Below are positions 22,972-38,100 of a stretch of DNA of 64,000 nt, piece after piece (position 1 is the stretch's first letter; each line of letters starts with the position of its first letter). A program made the translations under genes and the position numbers. The DNA lies in contig NC_037257.1 of NCBI RefSeq assembly GCF_000002425.4, positions 12,577,598-12,641,597 of the forward strand. Reading direction: 5' to 3'. The notes under the pieces are model-generated. The model was not told the origin of the DNA. It made no database searches and saw nothing but the letters and a program-made list of their open reading frames with translations. Source of the stretch: Physcomitrium patens. Taxonomy: Eukaryota > Streptophyta > Bryopsida > Funariales > Funariaceae.

Positions 22972-25374
22972 ATGGAGTTTTGGAATGCACCCTCTCGACG
23001 TAAATGCGGACAATGGAGCCTGGTGATCATTGTGGTGGCGATAGGGCTCAGTTCATTGCAAGCGGTTGATGCAGGGCTAGGGGAGTGGAGGCTAGTGACA
23101 AAAAATGCTGGTATTTCAGCAATGCACGCTGCAGTGGCACCTGTCTTGGGGACAGTGGTGCTTCTCCATCAAACTAAAACGGGACCCTCCAACATCACAT
23201 TCCCAGGTGTGACGACCTGGATTCTTTGCTGAAGTTCCACTGTGCCTTTGCAGCGAATCTTCTAGCATGTCATTCTAATTGCAATTAATATTCGTGGGAA
23301 CCCGGGATAGATTTTAGTTAATGGTCCCTGGTGTGTTGGGCAATGCAAGTGGATAACGAGCAACCGATAGCACTCTCAGCGAATTTGTATGTGAAACAGA
23401 TGGAAGGTGCAGAAACATCACCTACGATCTACTTTTAAAGACTGTTTGTTATGTTCATTCTGTCATCCTCGATCCCACGAGTGAGGTGGTGCGGCCAATC
23501 ATGGTCATGACAGACACGCAGGGTTCATCTGGTCAATTCCTAGGCGAGGGCTCTCTCAGTCAAACAGGAGGCGACCTTGAAGGGAAGAAAAGGACAAGGT
23601 GAACATTGCAGTAGCTAAACAACCCCAGTCAACATCCTTCATTTCCACATAATAATTACATTCCATATTACGAATACAACTAACGAAGGTTCTTTCTGAA
23701 TAAATCGTATCCAGCAACCTGTCCACAAAGTGCTACACAACGGTGGCGCAAAGAAGATATTGCGACTGGGTCGAGGGGGGTAATGGCACAGATCTATTAG
23801 AGCAGCGGTGGTACTTCACCAACCAGCTTCTCCCTGATGGTCGCCAGATCATTGTCGGGGGACGCCAAACTTACACACTCGAGAACTACCCACATACGCT
23901 TCACCGTCACCGAAAGCAGGACTCATAAACCTTCAGCTCCCAAGAGACACTGATGACGGAAGAGGATCCAGCCCTAACAATCTATACCCCTTTGTCCATC
24001 TCCTGCCAACAGGGCAACTTTACATCTTTGCCAACAGAGACTCTATCCTCTACGACTACAACCAGAACGTGGTGGTGCGGAAATTCGACAAGATCCCTGA
24101 CAATCCGAGGAACTACCCTAGTGGGAGCTCGTCGGTAATGTTGCCGCTGGTCTACAATGACAACTTCAAGAAAGTTGAGATTCTAGTTTGCGGGGGAGCC
24201 GCGACTGGCTCCGTAGGCAAGAACGAGGGGCAGATGGAGTGCTCTACAAGCTGTAGAAAGCTTGACGTCTTGCGAAAGAATTTCACTTGAGTAATGGAGA
24301 CCATGCCCATGCCTCGCTGTATGGGGGATATGGTCATTCTCCCCAATTTGAATGTGATGCTCATAAATGGCGTCAAGAGAGGTGAGTGCAGTTCTCTTGC
24401 TCTGAGTTCAAAGTTTCTGTAAAAGCACTGAAACTCTTTTGTCTAAGAAGCAACATGCATTGTTAAATTCCCTATCCATATGCATTGACTGGCTACGTCA
24501 CTTGACTTCCTTCTTGAAGATTACCAAGGTTGGAAGAGTGGCTCTGAGACAATTCTCAATCCAGTGCTTTACAACCCTCGGAAGGTCGCCGGCAATAGAT
24601 TCACGGTTTTGAACCCCACTCAAACTCCTCGAGTGTACCATTCCACAGCCAATCTCTTAACTGTAAGTCTTGGGATCAATTTAAGGAACCACCCATTTCA
24701 TTCCAATCCATCATGCTGTACGTCACGACCTGTGCATGGAGCATGTATATATTTGGACGTCACGGTTGGGTAGGACTGATCGTGAGCATCTCTGGATTGA
24801 TCGTATGATTCCTCAGGATGGCAGTATCATGGTGGCTGGCAGTAACACACATCAGTATAGAAGCTTCCAATCAATGAAATCCAATGTCGATTTTCCAACG
24901 GAGCTGAGCGTAAAGGCATTCATGCCTCCATACGCCGAAAACAAGCCCAATTCAGGAGGAAGACCAGTGATTATATCAGTCAATGCAACCAATGTGAAAT
25001 ACCGAGCAACAATTGAAGTAGTGTTCTAGAATTATCCTTCCGACGAGTCTTCAACAGGACCTTCACCACCATCTCCATTTTCACCGCCGCCAATGCGAAC
25101 AGTATCGAATCCTGACAGTTTCGTCTTCACAATGACCAGCTCCTTTTGGTCGTCGCACTTGTTCTCTTTTGGCCAGCGAGTAGTGACCCTCAATCCCTTG
25201 AACATCACCACCCAGCCTGAAAGCAGGATGGAGAATGGACGGTGGGTGAATGCGCGAACGGTGCAGCTGCGCATCCCATCGCACTACACCGTTCTCCCTC
25301 GCACTTACTACATGCTGTGGGTGGTGAAGAATGGCAATCCCAGCTCCTCTTGCGCTTGGATTCGGATCCGTTAG
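22972..25374 (+). pseudogene. Glyoxal oxidase (copper radical oxidase) pseudogene, five exons
   Basis: The family oxidises aldehydes to acids with release of H2O2, usually outside the cell. The ATG at 22,972 opens a hydrophobic signal peptide. Suggested exons are 22,972-23,206, 23,400-23,598, 23,715-24,381, 24,520-24,662 and 24,817-25,374; all introns are GT-AG and phases agree, giving about 600 codons, normal for the family. Motifs in order: GEWRLVTKNAGISAMHAA; TDTQGSSG, where plant enzymes have DTWCSSG; CDWVE; NQLLPDGRQIIVGG; NNLYPFVHLLP; METMPMPR; PRVYHSTANLL (copper-ligand Tyr-His kept); SHLFSFGQR; YYMLWVVKNG. It is broken: a frameshift between about 23,880 and 23,930, in-frame stops at 24,288 (TGA) and 25,027 (TAG), and loss of the Cys that forms the Tyr-Cys cofactor. 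CpG-rich, unlike the transposons around it. Confidence 0.88.
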
Positions 25375-27615
25375 CTCGACGACACCAGAATTCCACAACC
25401 TTTCACTGCTCGATCACGTCTGATAAGGATCAATCGTGATGGATCTTCAAAAGCTGTTGCTTACTTGTTCAGAGATTTGTTTTATTTTTTATTTTTGTCG
25501 GCATAGAAATTGCTGGTTACATTGATCAGGCGGTAGTGGATGCAGCCTAGTTAGTGAGTGGGCTGAAGGACCCCAAAATTGAGGTTATTGCCTCAAAAAT
25601 GACTCATTTTTGTATAAGTTTAGACCCTAATTAATTTTCTCTATGATATATTGTTAAGTTTCATTTAATTTATTTCTAATTCACACACCATGAATCACTT
25701 TTTGATCCATTTTTATCTTATTTATCTCAATGCTTATTCAATTTTTCCTTTCCCATCCTGGTATCAAGTTAAAGTATGTCTATTTATGCACGTATTAAAA
25801 TTAAACAAGCAAGTAATGGTTTTCCTATTAATGATATATGTATATGTATGTGTATATACATATACAAATACTTTTACTAAAATTTATCTCTTGTTTAAAA
25901 AAAAATTAAGAATGTTCAAGTATGGTAATAAATAAATCATTTTCAAATATATATAGAGATTGAATTTAATTCTTTGTAAAAGATGCTACTTCATGTTGAA
26001 CACTAAGCAATTAAATCATTATTTATAAATAGTGATTGATTTAGTTTTATCATGTAAATTAATATGAACTTTTTTTAGCTCTATTTTTATGTTATAGTAT
26101 ATTCTAATTAAAGTTTATTAAAGTTAAAAAGAAAGTAGGGAGTTCTAGTCCATTTAATAATTTAAATAAAAATAAAACTATTTTTTTATATCTTTTATAA
26201 TATTTTTTTATATTTTTTAGAAACATATTATTTTATATTATAAGAACTTATCCAAAATAATTTCATTAGGATCTTAAATAAATTATAAATTTGACCATAA
26301 AAGATGATATTTTCTTTATTTAGAAGCTATATTATTTAATAAATTAAAATATTAATAGAAAGAAATAAAAAATACAAGATTTCTTCCACTCTCAAATGTA
26401 AGATTTTTGTGGATACTACAAAAACAAAGTTTCTTATATTCACAGAATCAAGACCACCTCTGTTATCAAATGGAATACCTTTCTTTGTTTTATATTGGCA
26501 TGCCTTTTAGATTGAATAATATTCTAAGCTTTCTAAGCATGTGAGAAGAAGACACCTAGAGTGATGTGGTGTATATTAATCTTACTAAAAATAATAAGAA
26601 ATACAATCAAATTTATTAGTTTTTGGAATAACTTGACCTTCTTTCATGTACCAAATTTGCAATACAAACTAGAGGTTTCTAGTACAAAGAATAATGTTAG
26701 GCAATAAGAGCTTGGGCATCTAAGTTAGATTTCAAGTCTGTAACTTATACCATCTATTAAAGCGTCAACAAAATAGGCTTGACTTAGGCATGTAGTCAGC
26801 TTTGAATTTTGGTTTGGTTATTGGATCTCTTTCAATCCATTGCAATAAAGGTTTGAAGTTGCTTTTCTCAGCTTCCATGGAGGTCATATTGTTGAGGTAT
26901 AATGAACTTGCAATTGATGGAATTATAACTGCAAAGATTACACTATTTTAATTTCGATGTATTAGTTGATACCATCAAAGTTTTTTTCTTAGATTGCTAT
27001 TGCTCATTTACCAAACAAGATAACTTACAATAGAGCCACTTCTTTCTTAGAACCATTAATAGCTTTATAGCATCTGAAAAAAAATATTAAAATACTATCT
27101 AAATGAATAAAAATAAAAATATTTAATCAAATAAAAAATTATAAAAAATTAAAATTAAAAATTAAAAATATGTTAGATTTGACTTCTTTATTATGACTTC
27201 TTCAATGCAAAATAAAGTATGTGAAATGCTAATATACAAAGAGAGTAGCATACTCATTATTGTCGCTCTTATATTACATCCTAAGATGTCTAAACTTAGA
27301 CTTGTAATATAGTTTGAAGTAAAAGATTTATCTTCACCATATATTGGACACCATGACTTTAATGACACTTTTTACTTGTTATACATATTTTTATCATTAG
27401 TGCTTAATATATTTGAATAAAAATTCCAAATCATCTTAAAGACATCAACTTATTGTTATAAAGCCAAAGATATAGCAAATACATAAATTATCTAAAAATA
27501 TGAGCTAAAAAAAGATAAAATTATATTTAAATGAATTGATTGTTTACCATCTGAGTTGAAAGTTTTGAGACATATTATGGGATTTGTAGAGTCATCTAAA
27601 AGATGAAGATTCTAA
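25375..27615. other. Intergenic stretch, nothing recognised
   Basis: 3' flank of the pseudogene, soon becoming AT-rich. A few open frames of 60-80 codons are low-complexity and match nothing that I know. No LTR, RNA gene or repeat array is visible before the LTR at 27,616. Confidence 0.6.
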
Positions 27616-30600
27616 TATAATGGATATATATATTTATTCCAATAATTATGAATATAATTATATGAAAGAAGATAAATTTATATATTTTTAATTGATTGAT
27701 AGATTAGAAACTTGATCAATAACATAAATACATACCATAAATATTGATAGCTTACAGAATAAGCTTATAAAGTGGGGAACATATAGAAAATTTGCCTTGC
27801 AAGTTAGTACATGTGTTCAATAAAGTCAATACATATTGAAGGTCCTATAAAATATTGCCGAGTAGTTCCGAATTAGATTTTAAATATAGAAGCAAAAATA
27901 AAGCCTTTTTGACTCTTTTCAATACTTTTTTAGTCTTTACTCTTATTTCGAGACTTTTTAGTCTTCTTATCTTTGGCAATAGCCATTCTTGTTTAATATT
28001 ATATCATCTTTGAATGATTTTTTAATCTTTTTAAATGACACAAGACTATATTGATCTTTTAGTTTTTTAATGTCCATGTTCTTAAAAATTTGATAAGAAT
28101 GCTAACTTATTATTCTTATCTTGTTTTAAAAGTGAATGAGTTTTTCCACTTCTATCGTTGTATTTTGAAGGTTATGGACTATCCACCATTAAACAAATAG
28201 TTTAGTTTTTTATAACTGATTTTTTTTTTTTTAAAGAGAGTGGATTATTCCTCTTTGTAGAAATTTATATTTGATATTAGAGTTTGAAGATTACTCTTGT
28301 GTAATTTAACTTTTTGAATTTTTTGAATTATCTATAGAAGGAAAGATTATGGATGTTACTCTCAATAAAAATAAAAATATATTTGCAACTATTATAAATC
28401 TTCATGAGCTTATCAACACTCTAAGAATAAAATTCTTACATATTTCTAACATGAATCATAGAGGTACTATTCATAGACATATGGAAGAAGTCCAAAGTCT
28501 ATGCCAAGAATTTGTAGAAATAAAAGAAGCAAGTAGATCAGCTTCACAACCAAATTGAAGAAGTCTTATTTCTACAAGCACAAGGGAGGCAAAGATTAGT
28601 ATGCCTAAGAATTTTGATGGAATAAGATCAAAATTTTGAGGATTTTTGTAATAAGTTAAGTTTTATTTAAGATTGTATTTTTTCCAATAGCTCAATGGAT
28701 TTACTCAAGTTGGATTTGTAGGCATATTTCTATTGAAAAGTACTCTCTCTTTGTTTGCATCTTTGATGGAAAAAGGTTCACAACTATTTTTTGATTTAAA
28801 TTCATTCTTGAAAGTATTTATAGCTAAATTTAGAAAAAATAATTAAAAAAAAGATGATAAAAATTGAGCTTATATTTTTATATTAAGATTTGTGCCTATA
28901 TTATGGAAAATCCAAATACACTATTTAACATTATTCAAAGAAGTAATGCAATTGCAAAATAAAGAACATGGTTACCAAAGAGCATAATATATTGAAAAAC
29001 AAGTTTTTCCAGCTACAATAGGAATTGTGAAACTGAAATTTTCTTTAATACCTAACAAAGATCATATTCTCTTCTTAGATTTCTTACCTTGTTTCATCAT
29101 AGATGTTTATTTAGGACCAAAAAATCACAAAATCTTAGCCTTGTTAGATTTAAGAGCCATAGCCTATTTTATAAATGAAGACTTTGTTAAAAAATAAGAA
29201 ATTTTGTTAGTGAAGAAAATTAAATTTGTACTGGTAGAAGTTATTGATGGTTGTTTACTATCTTTTAAAGATATTATCTATGAGATTTTTTCTTTAGATA
29301 TAGCAATTAAAGATTATAATAGTATAATAATATTTAATGTGATAAGATCTATTTCCAATCCGATTATTTTAGAGTTATTATAGTTAAAAAATTATAACCA
29401 TCAAATAGATTGGATTTCTTGTAATCTTAACTTTTCTTGTAGTTTGATTCAAAATTTTATTAATTAAGTTAATTACATAAGTCTAGTACATCTAAACCTT
29501 TATTATTAAATACAAAAGCTTTTATTACTGTTCCAAAAAAAAATCATCTTTTGATATATATGCTACACCTATTTTTGAGGGTAGAATGATAACAAGTAGT
29601 ATTTCCAGTCAATTTGAAGAATTTAAGGATATTTTTAAATAGAAGAATATAGATATTCTTTCAAAGCATTGACCTTATAATTGATCAATAGATTTATAAG
29701 AACAAACTCAACCACCTTTTGGACCAATCTACAACTTTGTGCAAAATGAGTTGACTATATTAAAAGAATACATTGATGAAAACTTGGCTAAGAACTTTAT
29801 ATGCATTTAAAATTTCAAGTACAAGCTCTTATCTTGTTTATGAAGAAAAACAATGAATTTCTATGGATGTTCAAGGACTATTGAAAATTTAACAAAATTA
29901 CCATTAAAAATAGATATTTTCTATTTTTAATTTTAGAAATTCTTGACATATTCAATCAAGCAAAGATCTATTAATAAATAGATTTATGAAGAGCATACAA
30001 CTTAATCCACATCAAAAAAGGAGATGAATGGAAGATTATTTTTAAAATTAGGAATGAGTATTTTAAATATAATATCATACTTTTTAAACTTACAAATGCA
30101 CCAATTTCTTTTCAACATCTCATGAATAATATTTTTTGTGAGTTTCTTGATGATTTTATTGTTTATTATTTAGACAACATTCTAATCTATTTTGAGAATA
30201 TAAAAAAAAATGAACTTCATATTTGTCGTATATAATAAAAACTTAGAGATATAGGATTATATACAAAGATGAAAAATTGTATATTCCATATTATTCAAGT
30301 TGACTTTTTAGGATATGTTATTTCCAACAAAGGACTAATGATACATCAAAAGAAATTTCAAACTATCATAGATTAGAAGATTTCAAAAATAGTCAAAGAT
30401 ATGTAATATTTTTTGAGATTTGCCAATTATTATAGCATCTTTATTAAGAACCTTTCTCAAGTTTTGGTTCTTCTTATATGTCTGACATATGAAGACACAC
30501 TTGAGTGGAACAAAAAAACTAAACCATCTTTTGGAGCCTTGAAAAAAATATTTATTTTTGTATCAATTTTATATTGTATCGATTTTTTAAAGGCATTCTT

Positions 30601-32160
30601 TATGGAAGCAAATACATCACACTTTGCTATAGGTGTTGTTTAGTCAAAAATGAAAGTAGATGATAAGCTCCATGAAGTATTTTTTCATTCCAAAAAATTT
30701 TGAGCAGCTAAGATTAGGTAAGAGATCTAAGACAAATAATTTCTTGAAATCATAAATTTATTTCAAAAATCACGTCATTATATAGAAGGTGCCTCAAGTC
30801 TAATTATTATATATATAGATTATAAGAACCTCAAATACTTCATCACAGCACATATTTTGAATCATTACTAAGCCAATGGAGTATGTTTTTATCAAAATTT
30901 GATTTCAAGATCACTTATCAACCTAGAAAATAAAAAGATTTGTCAAATGTCTTTTCTAAATATTCTTATGTATCAAAAGAAGGATATTCATCTTTTCATC
31001 ATTAAAGAACAATTCTCTTAGAATCAATGCATTTTCACCTTTGAGCAATAAAATCAATCTTGACTATTGATACAATCTTTTTCAAATAAACTCAATCAAG
31101 TATGTCCTATGATTCTCTTATTTATGATATTAAGAATAATTCTTTCAAGTCTCATGATACTTCTAAGTTCAAGTTCAAGAATAACCTATTATATTTTGAA
31201 AGATAATTATATATTCTAAAAAAAATATATGATTATAAGTTCTTCAAATTCATTGTGAATTTTTAGCAATCAAACACTTTGAATACAATAAGATTTTGGA
31301 GCTAATATGTAGAAATTTTTAATATCCTCAATTATAAAAGAAAATCAAAGATTCTTCATATTCATGTGATATTTATTTAAGATCCAAAATTCTTCATTAT
31401 TGAACTTTTAGACTTCTTTAGCTATTATCTATTCCAAAATACTATGGTCTTTTATTTCTATGGATTTTCTTACAAATCCTCAAGTTTCGAATTTATATGA
31501 TGTGATATTTGTGATATTTGATATTTGTGATATTTGTAGATTATCTTATGAAGATGGCAAATTTTATACCATATACAAAATCTATCATAGGTGAAGAAAT
31601 GGCTAAGCTCTTTCTTAATAATATCTATTAATATCATCAATTTTCTAAAGATATTATATCAAATAAGGAGATTCAATTTGTATTAAGATTTTAGAGAACC
31701 CTTTTTAAGATTTTAAAAGTGAATATAAAACTCTCTTTGACTTTTTATCCTCAAATTAAAAGACAAACAAAACAAATGAACCTAGTTTATGAGCAGTATT
31801 TGAATTATACCATCAACTATTATTAAGATGATTGAAGAATTCTTTAGTTATTTGGCAAAGTTTGCATATAATAATTTAATATATATTTTTATTCAACAAA
31901 TACCTTTCTTTTCAAATTATGGATATCATCCACAATTTGATATTTTTAATTTTTTAAATATTGATAATCTCCTAGAAAAAGATTTAAAAAATTACTTATT
32001 AGAGTTATATGCAATAATGAAGGTACAAGCAAAAGAAGCTCAGGAATGACAAAATATCAATGTGGATGTCTATTGTAAGAAAAAATCACAATTCAATGTG
32101 GATGACAAGATATGGTTATTTTGCCATAATATTAAAACTACTTTTTTTATGACATGTTGA

Positions 32161-35100
32161 TGTCAAGGATAAGAACTTGATACAAATAAATAAATAAGTG
32201 AATTTTTTTTCAAAGAGAGATTACTAAATAGAATTAATTAAATATGTATATTAAGAAAGAAACTAGAATGGCTATTGCTAAAAGACAAGAAAACTAGAGA
32301 CCCTTGAAACTAAACTAGAAGCAAGAAAAGAATTGACAAGAGTGAAGAAGGCTTCACTCTTACCTCTATATATACTATCTACTTAATAGTTACGTGGCGA
32401 CGTTCTATAGGACCTCCAAAAATGTCTTGACTTTACACAACACATATCTTAACTTGCAAGGCAAGTTTTCTATGTGGGTGCCACATAATTAACTTGTTCT
32501 ACAAGCTATCAACATATGTGGTACGTAGTTAACTTATTGACCAAGTTTTTAACCTATCAATCAAGTATAAACACATGTAAAGTCAAAGTAGCATCTATAA
32601 AGCTTCTAAAAAACTTTCTAGAAGATATTATGAAATAAATCTATTTTTATCTATTTATATCACTTAGATAACAATTATAATAAATATATGTCCATGACAT
32701 TACCTCCCCCTTTTAGGGATGAGTTCTACAAGGAGCGGTGATCACATGTCAAGGAAGTCCAAGATGTCGCGAATTATATTTGCCACATATTTTGATCTTT
32801 GTTCACTTCAAAGATGATTGATATGATCTCTCAACCATTGATAGTATCCCATACTAGGGTGGAAAGATGACTCGATTATTTCATCATTTTTGAGACCTTC
32901 ATAACTTCCTTCAAATAAAACATTTGGAATACCATTAAGAGTTGTTTCTACCTCTAGTAAAATAACCAAATATTAGGAGTCCCTTCCAAGGTCGTGATAT
33001 CAAACGCATTGTATCTCACCATCTATTCAAGGAAGAATATGTCGTTCTTGAGGATCTTCATCTTGATTGCATCGTCTTGAAGGTTGTCACAACCGTAATG
33101 TCTCATCTCGCAAGTCAGCAAACAAAGGCTCTTGAGTCAAATCTGTTGGTTATTGATTTTCCATCTCCGCAGCGTCACAACTACAAAGAAGCTATAAACA
33201 AGGATTTAAAGTAGAATATTATCTTGCTTAAATCTTGTTTCTTTTATAAGGTTTTTATTTTGATTTTGATGGATGTCGTCAATGAAAGCCTCCACCACCT
33301 TTTCTACATTTGCAAGAATCTTTACTGGCTTCCATATACGTTCATTAATATCATATCCATGCCAATGGACAAGATATTTCAATTTATTTTAGCACCGCCT
33401 TGAATCTAGGATTTCTTTCACTTCAACCTCTTCATATTGTCCACTTTTATAGGAGGAGGTCGAGCTTATCTTCTTTTTGGCATGTCCACTATCTTATATG
33501 GTTCAAGAAGAGATACATGGAATAGTAGATGGATTTTTATTGACTCCAATAGGTATAAACGATAGACAAATAGATTGATTTGTGTAAAAATAAAAATTTG
33601 TTGAAGCCTTCGTTAGTCCAACTTGTCACAAGAACAAGTGGTCTTGATATTGCAACAAAATAACCATATCTTATTACCCATGTGGAATGGTGGTTGTTCC
33701 TTTCAATAGATATCTGCATTGATCTTTTCTTGTTCTTGAACTACTTTTAACTATGCCTTTATTGTTGCATGTAGCTTTGACAAATGATTTGCCAAATCTT
33801 TTGCCACATGACTATCAGCTTTTGAAAAGTTAAAAGTATCAAGTCGTGGATGGTAACCATAATTAACAAAGAAAGGTATTTGTTTTATAGAAGAATGTAT
33901 TATAATATTATAAACAAACTTTCAATGATAAAAGAATTATCTAATTATCTTATTGGTAGTTGATGATACATCTTAAATACTTCTCTAAAACTCAATTAAT
34001 TTGCTCTATTTGTCCATCAATTTGAGGATGGAATGTTGAAGATAGTTTTATATCTACTTTTAGAATCTTGAAAAGAGTTTGCCAAAATCTTGATACAAAG
34101 TGAGTTCCTTTATCTGATATAATATCCTTGCATAATCCATGATAGTGATAGATATTGTCAAAAAAGAGCTTAGCTATTTCTTCACCTATGATAGATTTTG
34201 TACATAGTACAAAATGTGCCATCTTGATAAAATGATCTACAATCACAAATATAGAGTTATAAAAACTTGAGATTAGAAGATCTGTGATGAAATCTATAGA
34301 AATAGAAGACCATGGTTATTCTGGAATGGATAATGGCTGAAGAAGTCTATAAGATCGATGACAAGGAGTTTTTAATCTTGAGCAAATATCACAAGATTAT
34401 ACAAAATCTTTGACTGCCTTCCATATTTAGAGCCACCAAAAATCCTTGGATATTAATTCCAAAGTTTTATTGTATCTAAAATATCTTGCTGCTGAAAAGA
34501 CATGATGAGCTTGAAGAGCACGTAATCAAGCTTCACCTTCTGGAACATATAAGCGTCCCAATTGATTGTCCTTAAATTCAAACTTGGAAGTATCATGAGA
34601 CTTTGAAGGGTTTTCCTTAATATCATGAATAAGAGGATCAGAAGACATACTTGACTGAACTTGCTTAATGAAAGTTGAATCAACAATTAGTATTTATTTC
34701 ATTGCTTGAAAATGAAGATACTTTGGCTTTAAGAGAATTATCCATTGCTGATTAAAAGTAGCATCTTCTTCATTTGATGTAAGGTAAGATTATATAGAGA
34801 GTGCATCTGACAAACCTTGTTATTTTTTTGATCGATAAGTCATCTTAAATTCGAATCTTAACAAAGACAAACTCCAATAGGCTTGGCAATGATTCAAATT
34901 ATGTGCTGACATAAAATATTCAAGATTCTTGTGATTCATATATATATAGTGATTGGACTAAGAACACCTTCTAGATAATGGCACCATTCTTGAAATGAAT
35001 CTACAATTGCAAGAAGTTCTTTGTTGTGGATCTTATAGTTGATCTCAGCTGCTAAAAGTTTTTTGGAATGAAAAGCTATTGGGTGAAGTTTATTATCTAT

Positions 35101-38100
35101 TCCCATTTGTGACAATACAACATCAAAAGCAAAGTCTAATGCGTTTGTTTCTATAAAAATGGCTTAGAAAAATCAATATGATACAAGATTGGTGCAGAAA
35201 TACAGACTATCTTCAAAGCTTCAAATGCTACTTTTGCTTCTTGATTCCATTGAAGTTTGTCTTTACAAGTCAAACAAGTAAGTAGAGATGTAACTTGATA
35301 GAAATCTTTGATAAAGATCAAATAATAATTGAAAAATCTCAAAAAGCATTAGACATCTCTTACCATTTTTGGTATCTTCCAATCCATAATAGCTTGAACT
35401 TTCTTAAGATCCATCATAAGTCTATCATTTGAAATGATGTATTCTAAGAAGTCGACTTGAGTAATATGAAATACACACTTTTTTTTTATCTTGGCACAGA
35501 GTTTTGCATCTTTTAATTTTTGTAACATACAATAAACATGAAATTCATATTCTTCTATATTCTTAAAATAGATTAAGATGTCGTCTAGGTAACAAACAAC
35601 AAAAACATATAAAAACTCTCGAAAGACATCATTCATTAGATGTTAGAATGCTATTGGTACATTTATAAGTCCAAAAGATATGACGTTGTATTCAAAATAT
35701 TCATACCTTATTCAAAATGTGATCTTTCATTTATCTCTTTCTTTGATGTATACCAGATTGTATGCTCCTCATAGATCTATTTTAATATAGATCTTAGTTT
35801 GATTCAACTGATCAAAGGATCGAGATATCAAAGGTAGTTGATATCTGTTCTTGATAGTGATTTTGTTGAGTCTTTGATAATTTACACACATCCACAATGA
35901 TCTATCTTTTTTCTTCATAAATAAAATTGGAGCTCTTGTTGGAGATTTGGAATGGCGTATGAAGTTCTTGACTAGATTTTCTTCAATATACTCCTTAAGT
36001 TTAGCCAACTTATTTTGTAATAAACTGTATATTGGTCCAAATGGCGATTCTACTCCTTCTTGAAGGTTAATTGAGCAGTCATAGGAACAATGTTCTGGAA
36101 GAGTATCTGCATTCTTCTTCTCAAATATATCTTTAAAATCTTGATATTGGCTTGGAATGCCACTTGAAGTCTTTTCACTAGTAGAAACAGGTGCAGCATA
36201 AATGACACAAGGTGATCCTTCTTTTGCAGCATGCAAGAAAGCTCTTGCACCTACAAATATAGGTTTAATTGTATTAGACTTATGACTTTTTACTTGATTA
36301 ACTACACTCTTAGTTATACTTTTAGAAAAGTCAAGACTACGAGAAGTTCAATCTATTTTAGAATTATATTTTTCTAGGTATGATAAACCTAAAATAATTG
36401 GATTAGAAGGAGATGTAATGATATTAAATATTACAAAGCTACTATAACCATTAGTTGCTACTTCTATAGGAAGGGTTTCATGAGTAACATCTTTTAAAGA
36501 CAATGAATGACCATCTATGACTTCTACATGAATAAGTTTAGTTTTCTTCACTAAAAGTATGCTATGTCTTTTAGCAAATTCTTCATCTATGGCTTTATGA
36601 TGTTTAGATTCTAAAATAACATTTATCATAAAAGAAAGAGAAGGTTTTGATGAGAGAATAGGACCTTCATTAGGTGTTGTACAAGGTTCGAGCTGCATTG
36701 TCCTTAGTATAGCTGGACAAACTTATTTTCTAACATACTATCTTCTTTGATAGCAATACTCCTCATTTTATGGTTGCGTCCCTTCTTTGGGCAATGTTGA
36801 GCAGTGTGCTTAGATTCTCTATAATATAAGCACAATTCTTCTTAACAAAGATGAGTCTTTTTTTGCTTAGTAAGAGGTTTTAAATGTACTACATCAATTT
36901 GCATATCCTCTACTTCTGAATGTATGTGTTGAAGAGATGTTGGTATTGGTGTTGCCATTGAATTATAGTAACGTTGAGGTCCACTTGTACGGTTCTCGGA
37001 TCGAAATTCAAAAAGACAATTGTTGCACTTCACAACAAAGTTAATTGCTTGACTCAATGTTTGAAGATGAAGTAAATTGACCATTAATTTTTTTACCTCA
37101 TATTGTAATCCATAGAAAAATTGGCTAATAAGTACAAGATCATCTCACTTCATATCAATTCCAAGTTGACAAAACTGTGAAGCATACAACGTTACTGATC
37201 GATTGCCTTATAGCAAAATATGGATCTTATTGCTTGCAATATAAATTACATCATATTCTCTATACATGGATTAAAACTTTGTCAAAAAAAGCCTCTATAT
37301 TATCTAATATTGGATCTCGTCGTTCAAAAAAAGATGAAATCAATGAATCTAACTTGCGATCTTGGACTTGGATAGCTTTGGAGTTGAAGTTCAATCACAA
37401 GTTGTACTTGATTGATAAATCCTCAAAACTTTGATTTGGTACCATCAAACTTCTTGGGTAGGATAATTCTTGGTTCTCTAATACTGGAAGGGTGTTCCAC
37501 CTTTGGAGAAGGGACATAATTTGGTGCAGATGTTGAAGTAGCTCCAATCATTTCTATATCTTCACTTCTTGCCAATCTTAATACTCTTTGTGGTAATAAA
37601 TTGAGTTGATGCATTGCAAGCATTAATTCCTTCAATTGCTATTGCATTTGTGCCATGCCACTCTTCATTTCAGTAAGTTTGGCCATAATAACACTTAAAA
37701 AAGAGAAGATGTCTAATATCGCTCAAGATAAATTGAAGAGAGGACTTGAGAACAAAAAAAATACTAAGAATAATATCAGTTTAGAAGAAGGTAATCTGCA
37801 ACTTTTAATATACTTATGTCTTATTAAGAAAAAAAAGTAATCCATTCTTAATAAAGATTAGACTAAGCTCTGATATTATAAGGGCACTCTTATCAATATG
37901 TCAAGGATAAGAACTTAACAAAAAAAAATAAAAAAGTGAGACTTTTCTCAAAGAAAGATGAAAAAATAGACATAACTAAATATGTGTATTAAAAAAGAAA
38001 CTAGAATGGCTATTGCCAAAAGACAAGAAAATTAGAGACCCTTGAAACTAGATTGGAAGCAAGAAATGAGTTGACAAGAGTGAAGGCTTCACTCTTGGTT

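Noticed and set aside
25690-25935. 81-codon ORF after the pseudogene
   Set aside because: AT-driven, hydrophobic/Tyr-rich low complexity with no motif; likely chance.
26450-27060. Possible Copia or LINE pol remnant
   Set aside because: Neither strand gives a recognisable RT, RNase H or integrase block; only isolated suggestive words.
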